Positions 33,344 to 45,303 of a stretch of DNA of 64,000 bases are shown one piece after another. This DNA comes from Lysobacter_I brunescens (GTDB lineage: Bacteria; Pseudomonadota; Gammaproteobacteria; Xanthomonadales; Xanthomonadaceae). The notes under the pieces were generated by a model, which worked only from the letters and a program-made list of their open reading frames with translations, was not told the DNA's origin and did no database searches. Where the stretch lies: positions 124,001-188,000 of the forward strand of contig NZ_JBHTIF010000004.1 in assembly GCF_042677005.1 (NCBI RefSeq), read 5' to 3'. Both the position numbers and the translations under genes were made by a program. Position 1 is the first letter of the stretch. Each line of letters opens with the position of its first letter.

Positions 33344-35947
33344 TCAGGCGGCGACGGTCTTCGCCACGTCCTGGTACTCGGCGATCTGGTCGAAGTTCAT
33401 GTAGCGGTAGATCTCGGCGCCCTTCTCGTTGATCACGCCGATGTCCGCCATGTATTCCTCCTTGGTCGGGATGCGACCGAGGCGCGAGCAGATCGCGGCC
33501 AGCTCGGCGGAGCCGAGATAGACGTTCGAGTTCTTGCCCAGGCGGTTCGGGAAGTTGCGGGTGCTGGTGGAGAACACCGTCGCGCCCTCGCGCACCTGCG
33601 CCTGGTTGCCCATGCACAGCGAGCAGCCGGGCATCTCCATGCGCGCACCTGCGGTACCGAAGGTGCCGTAGTGGCCTTCCTTGGTCAGCTCCGAGGCGTC
33701 CATCTTGGTCGGCGGCGCGACCCACAGGCGGGTCGGGATGTCGCGCTTGCCTTCCAGCAGCTTCGCGGCGGCGCGGAAGTGGCCGATGTTGGTCATGCAC
33801 GAACCGATGAACACTTCATCGATCACCGCACCCGACACATCCGACAGCGTCTTCACGTCGTCCGGATCGTTCGGGCAGGCGACGATCGGCTCGTGCACGT
33901 CAGCCAGGTCGATCTCGATGACGGCCGCGTATTCGGCGTCGGCATCGGGTTCGAGCAGCTGCGGGTTGGCGAGCCACGCTTCCATCTTCGCGATGCGGCG
34001 GGCGATCGAACGGGCATCGGCGTAACCCTCGGCGATCATCCACTTCAGCAGGGTGATGTTGCTGGTGAGGTATTCGATGATCGGGGCCTTGTCCAGGCGC
34101 ACGGTGCAGCCGGCGGCGGAACGTTCGGCAGAGGCGTCGGAGAGTTCGAACGCCTGTTCGACCTTCAGGTTCGGCAGGCCTTCGATTTCGAGGATGCGGC
34201 CCGAGAAGATGTTCTTCTTGCCCTGCTTGGCGACGGTCAGCAGGCCCTGCTTGATCGCGTACAGCGGGATCGCGTTGACGAGGTCGCGCAGGGTCACGCC
34301 CGGCTGCATCTCGCCCTTGAAGCGGACCAGCACCGACTCCGGCATGTCGAGCGGCATGACGCCGGTGGCGGCGGCGAAGGCAACCAGGCCAGAACCGGCC
34401 GGGAAGCTGATGCCGACCGGGAAGCGGGTGTGCGAGTCACCACCGGTGCCGACGGTGTCGGGCAGCAGCATGCGGTTGAGCCAGCTGTGGATCACGCCGT
34501 CGCCCGGGCGCAGCGAGATGCCGCCGCGGGTCGAGATGAATTCCGGCAGCGTGTGGTGGGTCTTCACGTCGACCGGCTTCGGATAGGCGGCGGTGTGGCA
34601 GAACGACTGCATCACCAGGTCGGCGGAGAAGCCGAGGCAGGCCAGATCCTTCAGTTCGTCGCGGGTCATCGGGCCGGTGGTGTCCTGCGAACCCACCGAG
34701 GTCATCTTCGGCTCGCAGTAGGCGCCCGGACGGATGCCCTGGCCTTCGGGCAGGCCGCAGGCGCGGCCGACCATCTTCTGCGCCAGCGAGAAGCCCTTGC
34801 CGCTGTCGGCGGGCTGCTGCGGCAGTCGGAACAGGGTCGAGGCCGGAAGGCCCAGCGATTCGCGCGCCTTGGCGGTGAGGCCACGGCCGACGATCAGCGG
34901 GATGCGGCCGCCGGCACGCACTTCATCGAGCAGCACGTCGGACTTGAGCGCGCTCTCGGCGATCTGGTGGCCGTCCTTGAACGCGGTGACCTTGCCAGTG
35001 GCGTGATCGATCTTCAGCTCGACCACGTCGCCCATGTTCATGTCGGCGACGTCGATTTCCAGCGGCAGCGCACCGGCATCTTCCATCGTGTTGTAGAAGA
35101 TCGGCGCGATCTTCGAGCCCAGGCACACGCCGCCGAAGCGCTTGTTCGGGATGAAGGGGATGTCTTCGCCGGTCCACCACAGCACCGAGTTGGTCGCGGA
35201 CTTGCGGCTCGAACCGGTGCCGACCACATCGCCGACGTAGGCGACCAGGTGGCCCTTGTCCTTGAGATCGAGGATCTGCTGGATCGGACCGCGCTTGCCG
35301 TCTTCCTCCGGCACGAACGGCGCGCCTTCGCGCTTGTTCTTCAGCATCGCCAGCGCGTGCATCGGGATGTCCGGACGCGTGGTCGCGTCGGGCGCGGGCG
35401 AGAGGTCGTCGGTATTGGTCTCGCCCGGCACCTTGAACACGGTGATCGTCAGCGAGGACGGCACTTCCGGCTTGCTGGTGAACCATTCGGCGTCGGCCCA
35501 GCTTTGCAGCACGGCCTTGGCATTCGCGTTGCCGGCCTTCGCCTTCTCTTCCACGTCGTGGAAGGCGTCGAACATCAGCAGGGTGTGCTTGAGCGCATTC
35601 GCGGCGATGGTGCCGACGACGGCGTCGTCGAGCAGTTCGACCAGCGGATGGATGTTGTAGCCGCCCAGCATGGTGCCGAGCAGTTCGGTGGCGCGCTCGC
35701 GGCTGATGAGGGCGCAGGATTCAGTGCCGAAGGCGACGGCAGCCAGGTAGGACGCCTTGACCTTGGCGGCATCGTCGACGCCGGCCGGCACGCGGTTGGT
35801 GATGAGATCGACGAGGACGCTTTCCTCGCCGGCCGGCGGAGCCTTCAGCAGCTCGATGACCTCGGCGGTCTGCTGCGCGGTCAGCGGCAGCGGCGGGATG
35901 CCGAGCGCGGCGCGTTCGGCGACATGTTGGCGGTAGGCTGCGAGCAT
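33344..35947 (-). CDS. acnB: Aconitate hydratase B
   Basis: 867 residues (E. coli AcnB 865) from the ATG at 35945-35947, with AGGAG upstream. The N-terminal HEAT-like domain (MLAAYRQHVAERAALGIPPL) and swivel domain come first, the AcnB order. The iron-sulfur cysteines are in VFIGSCMTNIGHF and EMPGCSLCMGNQAQ. It interconverts citrate and isocitrate in the TCA cycle and, as apo-protein, can bind mRNA. A second aconitase, acnA, lies 0.9 kb away on the other strand. The vapBC-like pair lies just upstream on the same strand. Confidence 0.97.
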   Translation of the reverse strand: MLAAYRQHVAERAALGIPPLPLTAQQTAEVIELLKAPPAGEESVLVDLITNRVPAGVDDAAKVKASYLAAVAFGTESCALISRERATELLGTMLGGYNIHPLVELLDDAVVGTIAANALKHTLLMFDAFHDVEEKAKAGNANAKAVLQSWADAEWFTSKPEVPSSLTITVFKVPGETNTDDLSPAPDATTRPDIPMHALAMLKNKREGAPFVPEEDGKRGPIQQILDLKDKGHLVAYVGDVVGTGSSRKSATNSVLWWTGEDIPFIPNKRFGGVCLGSKIAPIFYNTMEDAGALPLEIDVADMNMGDVVELKIDHATGKVTAFKDGHQIAESALKSDVLLDEVRAGGRIPLIVGRGLTAKARESLGLPASTLFRLPQQPADSGKGFSLAQKMVGRACGLPEGQGIRPGAYCEPKMTSVGSQDTTGPMTRDELKDLACLGFSADLVMQSFCHTAAYPKPVDVKTHHTLPEFISTRGGISLRPGDGVIHSWLNRMLLPDTVGTGGDSHTRFPVGISFPAGSGLVAFAAATGVMPLDMPESVLVRFKGEMQPGVTLRDLVNAIPLYAIKQGLLTVAKQGKKNIFSGRILEIEGLPNLKVEQAFELSDASAERSAAGCTVRLDKAPIIEYLTSNITLLKWMIAEGYADARSIARRIAKMEAWLANPQLLEPDADAEYAAVIEIDLADVHEPIVACPNDPDDVKTLSDVSGAVIDEVFIGSCMTNIGHFRAAAKLLEGKRDIPTRLWVAPPTKMDASELTKEGHYGTFGTAGARMEMPGCSLCMGNQAQVREGATVFSTSTRNFPNRLGKNSNVYLGSAELAAICSRLGRIPTKEEYMADIGVINEKGAEIYRYMNFDQIAEYQDVAKTVAA

Positions 35948-35998
35948 TCTGATGACTCCTGGTGTCGGCGTGCTTCGAAGTGGGTTTGTTGCTGGGAC

Positions 35999-36400
35999 TC
36001 AGACCGTCGGCACGATCAGCTTGAGACCCTTGAAGTATTCGCGGAAGAAACGGTCGTCGCGGGTGATCAGGCCGTTGCACTGGAGCAGTGCGTGGGCGCC
36101 GATCAGGAAATCGGGTGCGGCGCGAAGGCTGCCGCCAGCGCGCTGCCGGTGGCGGCGCTGCATCTCGCCGGCGCGCAGGGCGGACTTGGCCTCCAGCGGG
36201 CTGAAACGGATGCTCATCTCCTCCAGCACGGCCATGGCCTCGGCGCCGTCGCGCAGCGCGCCGCAGATCTCGGCCAGGGCCACGTCGCAGACCACCACCG
36301 GGCCGGCGCTGAGGCACTGGCGCAGGCAGGCTTCGGCGGCGTCGGCATGCGGGCCGTCGGCCAGCAGGTCGATCAGCACCGGGCTGTCGATGGCGATCAT
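35999..36400 (-). CDS. PIN-domain toxin, VapC-like
   Basis: 133 residues from the ATG at 36400. The acidic PIN residues are in place: Asp5 (MIAIDSP), Glu44 (CDVALAEI), Asp97 (PDFLIGAHA) and Asp115/116 (ITRDDRF), fitting an Mg-dependent RNase. VapC toxins usually cut tRNA or rRNA; the target here cannot be read. It follows the AbrB-type antitoxin gene by 7 bp and precedes acnB by 51 bp on the same strand, so read-through into acnB is possible. Confidence 0.88.
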   Translation of the reverse strand: MIAIDSPVLIDLLADGPHADAAEACLRQCLSAGPVVVCDVALAEICGALRDGAEAMAVLEEMSIRFSPLEAKSALRAGEMQRRHRQRAGGSLRAAPDFLIGAHALLQCNGLITRDDRFFREYFKGLKLIVPTV

Positions 36401-36407
36401 GTCGCGA

Positions 36408-36677
36408 TCATCCCTCGCCTGCCCCCTCGGCCCCGCCCTCGCCGTCCTCGGCGGCGGTGCGGCCGCGCACGGCCTGCATCGCTTCGTCGGTGGACGCGAA
36501 GCCGTCGAGCTTGAAGCGTCCCCGGGCGCGGGAAATGGCGTCGTCGACGCTCTTGCGCAGGATGATGCGACTGCCTTCCAGCTCGACCTTGAGCACACTG
36601 CCCTTGGTCAGGCCCAGGGCATCGCGGACGGCCTTGGGCAGGGTGATCTGGCCGCGTTCGGCAACGGTGGCTTCCAT
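36408..36677 (-). CDS. AbrB/SpoVT-type antitoxin, VapB-like
   Basis: 89 residues from the ATG at 36677. The N-terminal swapped-hairpin domain is clear: EATVAERGQITLPKAVRDAL and GLTKGSVLKVELEGSRIILR. The C-terminus, which would wrap the toxin, ends in an unusual Gly/Glu-rich tail (AAEDGEGGAEGAGEG). It is expected to bind VapC and repress the shared promoter, where repeated half-sites are seen. Confidence 0.88.
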   Translation of the reverse strand: MEATVAERGQITLPKAVRDALGLTKGSVLKVELEGSRIILRKSVDDAISRARGRFKLDGFASTDEAMQAVRGRTAAEDGEGGAEGAGEG

Positions 36678-36693
36678 CGGGTATCCCTCGGCT

Positions 36694-36730
36694 AGTATGG
36701 GCGAATTTTACATACTTTTCCTTGCATACT
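36694..36730 (-). promoter_or_regulatory. Candidate VapB operator
   Basis: Three copies of one hexamer lie just upstream of the antitoxin gene: AGTATG at 36694-36699 and its complement CATACT at 36711-36716 and 36725-36730. On the coding strand a TAAAAT -10-like box overlaps the middle copy. The layout fits an autorepressed TA promoter; binding is inferred. Confidence 0.5.
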
Positions 36731-36803
36731 CCACGCAGCCCCGCTGAACGGTGGGTTGCGCGTGCGCGACCGACCGGCGTGCCCAACCGTCGCAAAGGGG
36801 GGC

Positions 36804-36809
36804 CATAAT
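36804..36809 (+). promoter_or_regulatory. Candidate -10 element of acnA
   Basis: CATAAT 32 bp before the acnA start; no good -35 was found at the right distance. Low confidence. Confidence 0.35.
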
Positions 36810-36841
36810 CGGGCCATCCCCCACAGTTCGAGGAGCCAGCC

Positions 36842-39601
<2,760 letters not shown>

Positions 39602-39633
39602 AGACCCGCCTCAGCGGCAGGGACGGAAGCCCG

Positions 39634-39656
39634 GCCCTCGCGCATGGCGCGAGGGC
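39634..39656 (+). terminator. Strong hairpin after acnA
   Basis: GCCCTCGCGC / GCGCGAGGGC, a perfect 10-bp stem with ATG loop, 33 bp past the acnA stop; no T run follows. A terminator or mRNA-end structure. Confidence 0.5.
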
Positions 39657-39838
39657 GCTCACCGGCGCGCGAATCCTCCGCACAACGCCCCGACCGGGAC
39701 GAGAGCCCGGCAATCGCAAGTCGCCAGACGAAACATACGGGGGCGTCTTGCGGCTCCCGGGGGCCTATGCTCCAATCGGTCGAAACCGCCAATGAACGGC
39801 CCGCAGTGGCCGCACTCCAGCAAGAGAGAGGGGATCCC

Positions 39839-41515
39839 ATGAGTCAAGAACGCCCGTGGTTCGCGAGCTATCCGGCAGGCGTACCGCATGAAATCGACGT
39901 CGAGGAATACCCCTCGATCGTGGCCGTGCTGCAGTCGTCGCTGGAGAAATACCGCGACCGCCCGGCGTTCTCGAACATGGGCAAGTCGCTGACGTATGCC
40001 GAAGTGGATCACTACAGCAAACAGTTCGCGGCCTACCTGCTGGGTGAGCTGAAGCTCAAGAAGGGCGACCGCGTCGCCATCATGATGCCGAACTGCCTGC
40101 AGTACCCGATCGCCACCTTCGGCATCCTGCGCGCCGGCCTCACGGTGGTGAACACCAACCCGATGTACACCCCGCGCGAGCTCAGGCACCAGCTCGTCGA
40201 TTCCGGCGCCAGCGCCATCCTCGTCCTCGACAACTTCGGCAAGACCGTGCAGGACGTGGTCGCCGACACCCAGGTCAAGCAGGTCATCACCACTGGCCTC
40301 GGCGACATGGTCGGCTTCCCGAAGGGCAACATCATCAACTTCGTGCTGAAGTACGTGAAGAAGATGGTGCCCGACTACGACATCCCGGGCGCGATCCGCT
40401 TCCGCAACGCGCTGACCCTCGGCCAGATGCACGCGCTGCCGCACGTGGAGATCGGGCCGGAAGACATCGCCTTCCTGCAGTACACCGGCGGCACCACCGG
40501 CGTCGCCAAGGGCGCGATGCTCACCCATCGCAATCTCGTCGCCAACATGCAGCAGTCCTCGGCGTGGATCGGACAGAACGCCAAGATGGGCGAGGAAGTG
40601 ATCGTCACCGCGCTGCCGCTGTACCACATCTTCGCCCTGACCGCGAACGGCCTGGTCTTCATGAAGTTCGGCGGCCACAACTACCTCATCACCAATCCGC
40701 GCGACATGCCCGGTTTCGTCAAGGAACTGTCGAAGATCCCCTTCACCGCCATCACCGGCGTGAACACGCTGTTCAACGGCCTGCTCAACACCCCCGGTTT
40801 CGACAAGATCGATTTCTCGAGACTGCACCTGACGCTCGGCGGCGGCATGGCCGTGCAGCGCGCGGTGGCCGAACGCTGGAAGCAGGTGACCGGCGTGACC
40901 CTGGTCGAAGCCTACGGCCTGACCGAAACCTCGCCGGCGGCATGCATCAACCCGATGGATCTCGCCGACTACAACGGTGCGATCGGCCTGCCCATTTCCT
41001 CCACCGATGCCTGCGTGAAGGACGAGGACAACAAGACCCTGGGCGTGGACGAAGTCGGCGAACTGTGCATCAAGGGCCCGCAGGTGATGAAGGGTTACTG
41101 GCAGCGCCCCGAGGAAACCGCGAAGGTGCTCGACAGCGAAGGCTGGCTGCATACCGGCGACATGGCGAAGATGGACGAGAACGGTTTCTTCTACATCGTC
41201 GACCGCAAGAAGGACATGATCCTCGTCTCCGGTTTCAACGTGTATCCGAACGAAGTCGAAGACGTGATCGCGCTGATGCCCGGCGTACTCGAAGTCGCGG
41301 CCGTCGGCGTGCCCGACGACAAGTCCGGCGAAGCAGTGAAGGTCGTGATCGTGAAGAAGGATCCCAACCTCACCGCCGAGCAGGTCAAGGCGCACGCGCG
41401 CGAGAACCTCACCGGTTACAAGCAGCCGAAATTCGTCGAATTCCGCACCGAACTGCCGAAGACGAACGTCGGCAAGATCCTGCGTCGCGAACTGCGCGAC
41501 CAGCCGCCTGCCTGA
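39839..41515 (+). CDS. rpfB: Long-chain acyl-CoA ligase RpfB (FadD-type)
   Basis: 558 residues from the ATG at 39839 (GAGAGGGG upstream), close to Xanthomonas RpfB (560). The AMP-binding P-loop is YTGGTTGVAKGAM, with GLTETSP and the adenylation-core VDRKKDMILVSGFNVYPNEV; the catalytic Lys is in KTNVGKILRREL. RpfB activates free fatty acids released by the RpfF thioesterase activity and contributes to DSF turnover. It is followed by a 13-bp hairpin and a long gap, so rpfF is probably transcribed separately. Confidence 0.95.
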   Translation: MSQERPWFASYPAGVPHEIDVEEYPSIVAVLQSSLEKYRDRPAFSNMGKSLTYAEVDHYSKQFAAYLLGELKLKKGDRVAIMMPNCLQYPIATFGILRAGLTVVNTNPMYTPRELRHQLVDSGASAILVLDNFGKTVQDVVADTQVKQVITTGLGDMVGFPKGNIINFVLKYVKKMVPDYDIPGAIRFRNALTLGQMHALPHVEIGPEDIAFLQYTGGTTGVAKGAMLTHRNLVANMQQSSAWIGQNAKMGEEVIVTALPLYHIFALTANGLVFMKFGGHNYLITNPRDMPGFVKELSKIPFTAITGVNTLFNGLLNTPGFDKIDFSRLHLTLGGGMAVQRAVAERWKQVTGVTLVEAYGLTETSPAACINPMDLADYNGAIGLPISSTDACVKDEDNKTLGVDEVGELCIKGPQVMKGYWQRPEETAKVLDSEGWLHTGDMAKMDENGFFYIVDRKKDMILVSGFNVYPNEVEDVIALMPGVLEVAAVGVPDDKSGEAVKVVIVKKDPNLTAEQVKAHARENLTGYKQPKFVEFRTELPKTNVGKILRRELRDQPPA

Positions 41516-41526
41516 TCGCGGGCTTC

Positions 41527-41557
41527 CACGTGCCGCGTCCTCGCGACGCGGCACGTG
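41527..41557 (+). terminator. Terminator after rpfB
   Basis: CACGTGCCGCGTC (41527-41539) and GACGCGGCACGTG (41545-41557) form a perfect 13-bp stem with a CTCGC loop, 12 bp past the stop. T run absent. Confidence 0.65.
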
Positions 41558-42162
41558 ACGACTCTCCGGGCGACGCCTCTTCCGCCCAGTCACGAACACC
41601 CTCGCCGCCTTGCAGCCACCGCTGCTGCCATCGCGCAAGCGGAATGACCTGATTCATCCGGGCATCGCGTTTGATGGCATGCGACACATGCATGGCATGT
41701 CTTCGCGCCACGAACCGACGGCTTTCACCGAGGCTGCAGCAGACGCTGCGCCGCTGCAGAATCCGGCGCAAACCCGGGTCGCGCAGAACGCCGATCCTTT
41801 GGCGACGCGACGCAAGCCTTTAGCATTCGTGTCAGAAAAAGTTAGCAGAATCGCACTTCCGTCATGCGCAATGATTGCGCGGTAATGCGGAAAATGCGTA
41901 TACAACGCGCTCGAAAACGGTATCCGATCAGAAAATCCTGCGAGCGGATAATCCGCCGGAATCGCGGCCATAAAGAGACGGAATTCGCATTTTGACGGCA
42001 AAACTCCCCGGAATTACCCCATACCTGTCGAACATTGCGGGGTGGTCGATCTTGAAGTTTCCGTTTTTTCGGAGCATACAACCTTCGGCCGGGCTTCACT
42101 CTACTTCCACTCGCATGTCGCGCCGCCCGGACGGCATGCAGTCCAATCAAAGGGGATTCACC
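41558..42162 (+). other. Long rpfB-rpfF intergenic region, promoter-bearing
   Basis: 605 bp without a convincing gene. Roughly 41820-42080 is clearly AT-richer than the surroundings, the expected site of the rpfF promoter. A 15-bp palindrome lies at 41866-41880. A weak TTGAAG ... CATACA pair (42051 region) is the only sigma-70-like arrangement noticed near the gene. The rpfF ribosome site AAGGGG precedes the ATG by 7 nt. Confidence 0.5.
41866..41880. promoter_or_regulatory. 15-bp palindrome upstream of rpfF (operator candidate)
   Basis: GCGCAAT-G-ATTGCGC, a perfect dyad of two 7-bp arms in the AT-rich part of the rpfF upstream region, 283 bp before the start codon. The binding protein is unknown; it does not match the Clp/CRP site TGTGA-N6-TCACA. 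Confidence 0.4.
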
Positions 42163-43056
42163 ATGAGCAACATCGAAAAACTCCACATCGTTCCGCGCTT
42201 CTCCAAGCTGCAGATCGAGGAAGACATCCAGCGCGAAGTGTACTGGTGCAACATGCACGCGGATCTCGCATCGCGTCCGGATCGCGCCTGCTTCCGCAAC
42301 GAACTCGTGGATGAAATCCTGGGCTGGCAGCACAGTCTCGCCGACCGCATCCGCAACGAGCAGAGCAAGGGAACGCACAAGCTGGCGCATATCGTGCTCG
42401 CTTCCTGCCATCCCACGGTATTCAACCTCGGTGGCGACCTGCAGTTGTTCTGCAACGCGATCCGCGGTCGCGATCGCACCACGCTCCTCAATTATGCACG
42501 CCAGTGCGTCCGCGGCGTCCATGCATTCCATAATGGACTCGGCGTCGGCGCGCACAGCATCGCGCTCGTCGAAGGCGACGCGTTGGGTGGCGGATTCGAA
42601 GCTGCGCTGAGCTGTCACACGATCGTCGCAGAAGAAGGCGTGGGCATGGGATTGCCCGAAGTCCTGTTCGACCTGTTCCCCGGAATGGGCGCGTATTCCT
42701 TCCTGTGCAAGCGCATCCCGGCGCATCGCGCCGAAACCCTCATGCTCGAAGGCAACATCTACAGCAGCGAGGAACTCCACAAGATGGGCCTGGTCGACGT
42801 GCTCGTGCCCAAGGGCGAAGGACGCAACGCCGTCGACGAGATCATTCGCAACAACCGCCGCATCCCGCACGCGCGCGCAGCCATGCATCGCGTCCGCGCG
42901 ATGGCGCAGCCGGTCACCATGGAAGAAATGATGGCGATCACCGAAGTCTGGGTCGATACCGCGCTGCAGCTCGGCGAAAAATCCCTGCGTACGATGGAGC
43001 GTCTCGTCCGCGCGCAGTTCAAGCGCGACCAGTCGCTCGATGCCGCCACGGCCTGA
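42163..43056 (+). CDS. rpfF: DSF synthase RpfF (enoyl-CoA hydratase/thioesterase)
   Basis: 297 residues (Xanthomonas campestris RpfF 289). The crotonase-fold glutamates correspond to Glu146 in GDALGGGFEAAL and Glu166 in GMGLPEVLFDLFPGMGAY, matching Glu141/Glu161 of the characterised enzyme with a 5-residue offset. RpfF dehydrates 3-hydroxyacyl-ACP and releases cis-2-unsaturated fatty acids, the DSF signal. The N-terminus (LHIVPRFSKLQIEEDIQREV) is the conserved RpfF start. It converges on rpfC with only 9 bp between the stop codons. Confidence 0.97.
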   Translation: MSNIEKLHIVPRFSKLQIEEDIQREVYWCNMHADLASRPDRACFRNELVDEILGWQHSLADRIRNEQSKGTHKLAHIVLASCHPTVFNLGGDLQLFCNAIRGRDRTTLLNYARQCVRGVHAFHNGLGVGAHSIALVEGDALGGGFEAALSCHTIVAEEGVGMGLPEVLFDLFPGMGAYSFLCKRIPAHRAETLMLEGNIYSSEELHKMGLVDVLVPKGEGRNAVDEIIRNNRRIPHARAAMHRVRAMAQPVTMEEMMAITEVWVDTALQLGEKSLRTMERLVRAQFKRDQSLDAATA

Positions 43057-43065
43057 TGCCGATGA

Positions 43066-45303
43066 TCACGGATCCGGACCCGGAAGCGGGTCCTGTCGCG
43101 AATGATGGGACCCGAGCAGTCGGGGAAGTTGCGCACGCACTTCGCATGCGGTCTGTTCGACGAGCGCGTCGAGGTCGCTGGTGAGGTTCTGCGACTGGCG
43201 GCTGATCTGCACATTGTCGAGTCGCATCACGACCCGACAGCGCTCGACCAGACGGGTGGCGCCGATGTTTTCGGCGACGCCACGCATGGCATGGGCGGCT
43301 TCGCGCATGGCTTCGTAGTCCGCACTGGCCGCCGCCTGCTGGAGGCCGGACATCGAACGTCCGATGTCGCGCAGGCACTGCTCGACGAAATCGCGGATGA
43401 ATTCGTCGCCCAGGCCCATGCCGGCAAGCTCCACGAGGATCGGATTCTCCTTGTCGACCGCATCGCCCAGCACAGGATCGGCTGACGCCGCACCAGCATT
43501 GCCTGTTTGTACGGGTGCGATTTCGCCCTCGGCGGCAGCGATCGATGCGATCGTGTCCAGCAGCTTGGGCACGGAAATCGGCTTGGTCAGGTAGGTGCGT
43601 GCACCCGCGCGATCGGCTTCGCGCATCGATTCGACGGTTGCGTCCGCAGACAACACCACGATCGGCGTCTTCCGGGCATGCCCCGCCTGCATCACCCTCG
43701 CCTGACGGATGACTTCGAGACCGCTCAGCCCCGGCATGTGCAGATCAAGCAGCACCAGGTCCGGCGTTTCCCCGGCCAGCACGTCCAGCACCTGCTCACC
43801 GTCTTCGGCGAACAGGATCCTGTGCCCGGCCTTTTCGAGGAGACGCTGGAGCACGACGCGATTGGTCGGCTGGTCATCGGCGACGAGGATGCGCATCGAG
43901 CGAACCCGGATGCGATGCCGCAGGAAGGGATCCTCGAAATCGATGATCTTGCCTGTCGCGTCGATGCGTCGGCGTTCGCCGGGCAAGGCATCGGTTTGTT
44001 CGACCTGCGCCCCCATCGCTTCGGACTGACTCGATGCCTGGGCGATCCGGAAAGGCAATTCCACCCAGAAGTGCGTGCCGCCGCCGGGATTGTCTTCGAC
44101 GCCGATGCGCCCCCCCATCAGTTCGGTGAGGCTCTTGGCGATGGTCGTGCCGAGGCCGCTGCCACCGTAACGACGGTCGCGACCGCTGTCGACCTGCTCG
44201 AAGGGACGGAAGATGCGCTGCCTCGCTTCTTCGGGAATGCCGATGCCGGTATCGCGCACCGAGAGCTTCAGCACGATCCGCTCGTCCGTGCGCGACAGCT
44301 CGCCGGCATGCAGCGCGATGCTCCCTCGCTCGGTGAATTTCACGGCGTTCTGCAGCAGGTTCAGCAGGATCTGGGTCAGGTGACTGGCATCGCCGTGCAG
44401 CGCATTCGGTATGCGGATATCGGTATCGATGGTGAATTCCAGCCCCTTCGCCCGCGCCTGCGGCATGAGCATCCGGTAGACGCGGGACAGCAGCTGATTG
44501 AGATCGAAATCCTCCTCGTGACGGCGCACCTTGCCCGCCTCGATGGCGGAGATGTCCAGCACTTCGTCGATCAGCAGCAGGAGCGTCTGCGCCGACGTGT
44601 GGATCATGTCCGCGGACTCGCGCTGCTCCTTCTGCAGCTTGCTCGCCGACAGCAGTTCGGCCATGGCGAGGATGCCGTTGAGCGGCGTACGCAGTTCATG
44701 GCTCATGTTGGCCAGGAAGCGGGATTTCGCCTCGTTGGCGCGCCGTGCGTCTTCGATGGCGCGCGTCAATGCCTTCAGCAGCGACGAGAAATACAGCGGC
44801 ACGGCTGCAGCACCGGCCAGCAGACCCCAGGACAGATAGGGATTCGACTGCCAGTACGGCGTGACCTGGCTCATCACGAAGAACGAGAGCACGCTGAGTA
44901 CCGTGGCGTAATGCAGGTAACGGCTACCGAAACGCAGGCCGTTGCCGATCGTCACCCACAGATAGATGCTGTACAGCGGCGACGCCACTTCGCCCTGCAG
45001 CGCCATGACCGCACCGATGGCGGCATAGTCGGACACCATGCCGACCCAGCGCCGCCAATGCGAAACCCCCGGATTGCGCAGGATCGCGGCGAAGAGCGCG
45101 AGCGAGACGACCAGTTCGCCCACGAGAATGAGCCAGACCTCGAACAGCGCGGTCGTTCCGCCATCGCCGCTGACGCCCCAACCGAGGTAGGTCGAGAACA
45201 GGCTGGTGATGACGATGCGGACCAGTACCTGCGAGTGCTCGGTGTCCGGCCGATTGGTCAGCCTCGCGCGCGTCCAGCGGTAGGCGGCGCGCAGCGCGTT
45301 CAC
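43066..45303 (-). CDS. rpfC: DSF sensor hybrid histidine kinase RpfC
   Basis: 745 residues from a GTG at 45303 that overlaps the rpfG stop as GTGA; this start matches the RpfC N-terminus better than the longer open frame. Order: a short N-terminal sensor and about five membrane helices (residues 25-175), the phosphoacceptor His in FLANMSHELRTPLNG (near 201), an ATPase domain with DTGIGIP and YGGSGLG, a receiver with LVLLDLHMPG (Asp near 520), and a C-terminal Hpt domain with AHAMRGVAENIGA (His near 673). It senses DSF and phosphorylates RpfG; in Xanthomonas its receiver also binds and inhibits RpfF. Confidence 0.96.
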   Translation of the reverse strand: MNALRAAYRWTRARLTNRPDTEHSQVLVRIVITSLFSTYLGWGVSGDGGTTALFEVWLILVGELVVSLALFAAILRNPGVSHWRRWVGMVSDYAAIGAVMALQGEVASPLYSIYLWVTIGNGLRFGSRYLHYATVLSVLSFFVMSQVTPYWQSNPYLSWGLLAGAAAVPLYFSSLLKALTRAIEDARRANEAKSRFLANMSHELRTPLNGILAMAELLSASKLQKEQRESADMIHTSAQTLLLLIDEVLDISAIEAGKVRRHEEDFDLNQLLSRVYRMLMPQARAKGLEFTIDTDIRIPNALHGDASHLTQILLNLLQNAVKFTERGSIALHAGELSRTDERIVLKLSVRDTGIGIPEEARQRIFRPFEQVDSGRDRRYGGSGLGTTIAKSLTELMGGRIGVEDNPGGGTHFWVELPFRIAQASSQSEAMGAQVEQTDALPGERRRIDATGKIIDFEDPFLRHRIRVRSMRILVADDQPTNRVVLQRLLEKAGHRILFAEDGEQVLDVLAGETPDLVLLDLHMPGLSGLEVIRQARVMQAGHARKTPIVVLSADATVESMREADRAGARTYLTKPISVPKLLDTIASIAAAEGEIAPVQTGNAGAASADPVLGDAVDKENPILVELAGMGLGDEFIRDFVEQCLRDIGRSMSGLQQAAASADYEAMREAAHAMRGVAENIGATRLVERCRVVMRLDNVQISRQSQNLTSDLDALVEQTACEVRAQLPRLLGSHHSRQDPLPGPDP

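Noticed and set aside
33284..36514. Long plus-strand frame opposite acnB
   Set aside because: Antisense shadow of a fully conserved aconitase gene.
41820..42070. A small gene in the rpfB-rpfF gap
   Set aside because: No open frame there has a ribosome site and plausible codon use; the low GC fits a promoter region better.
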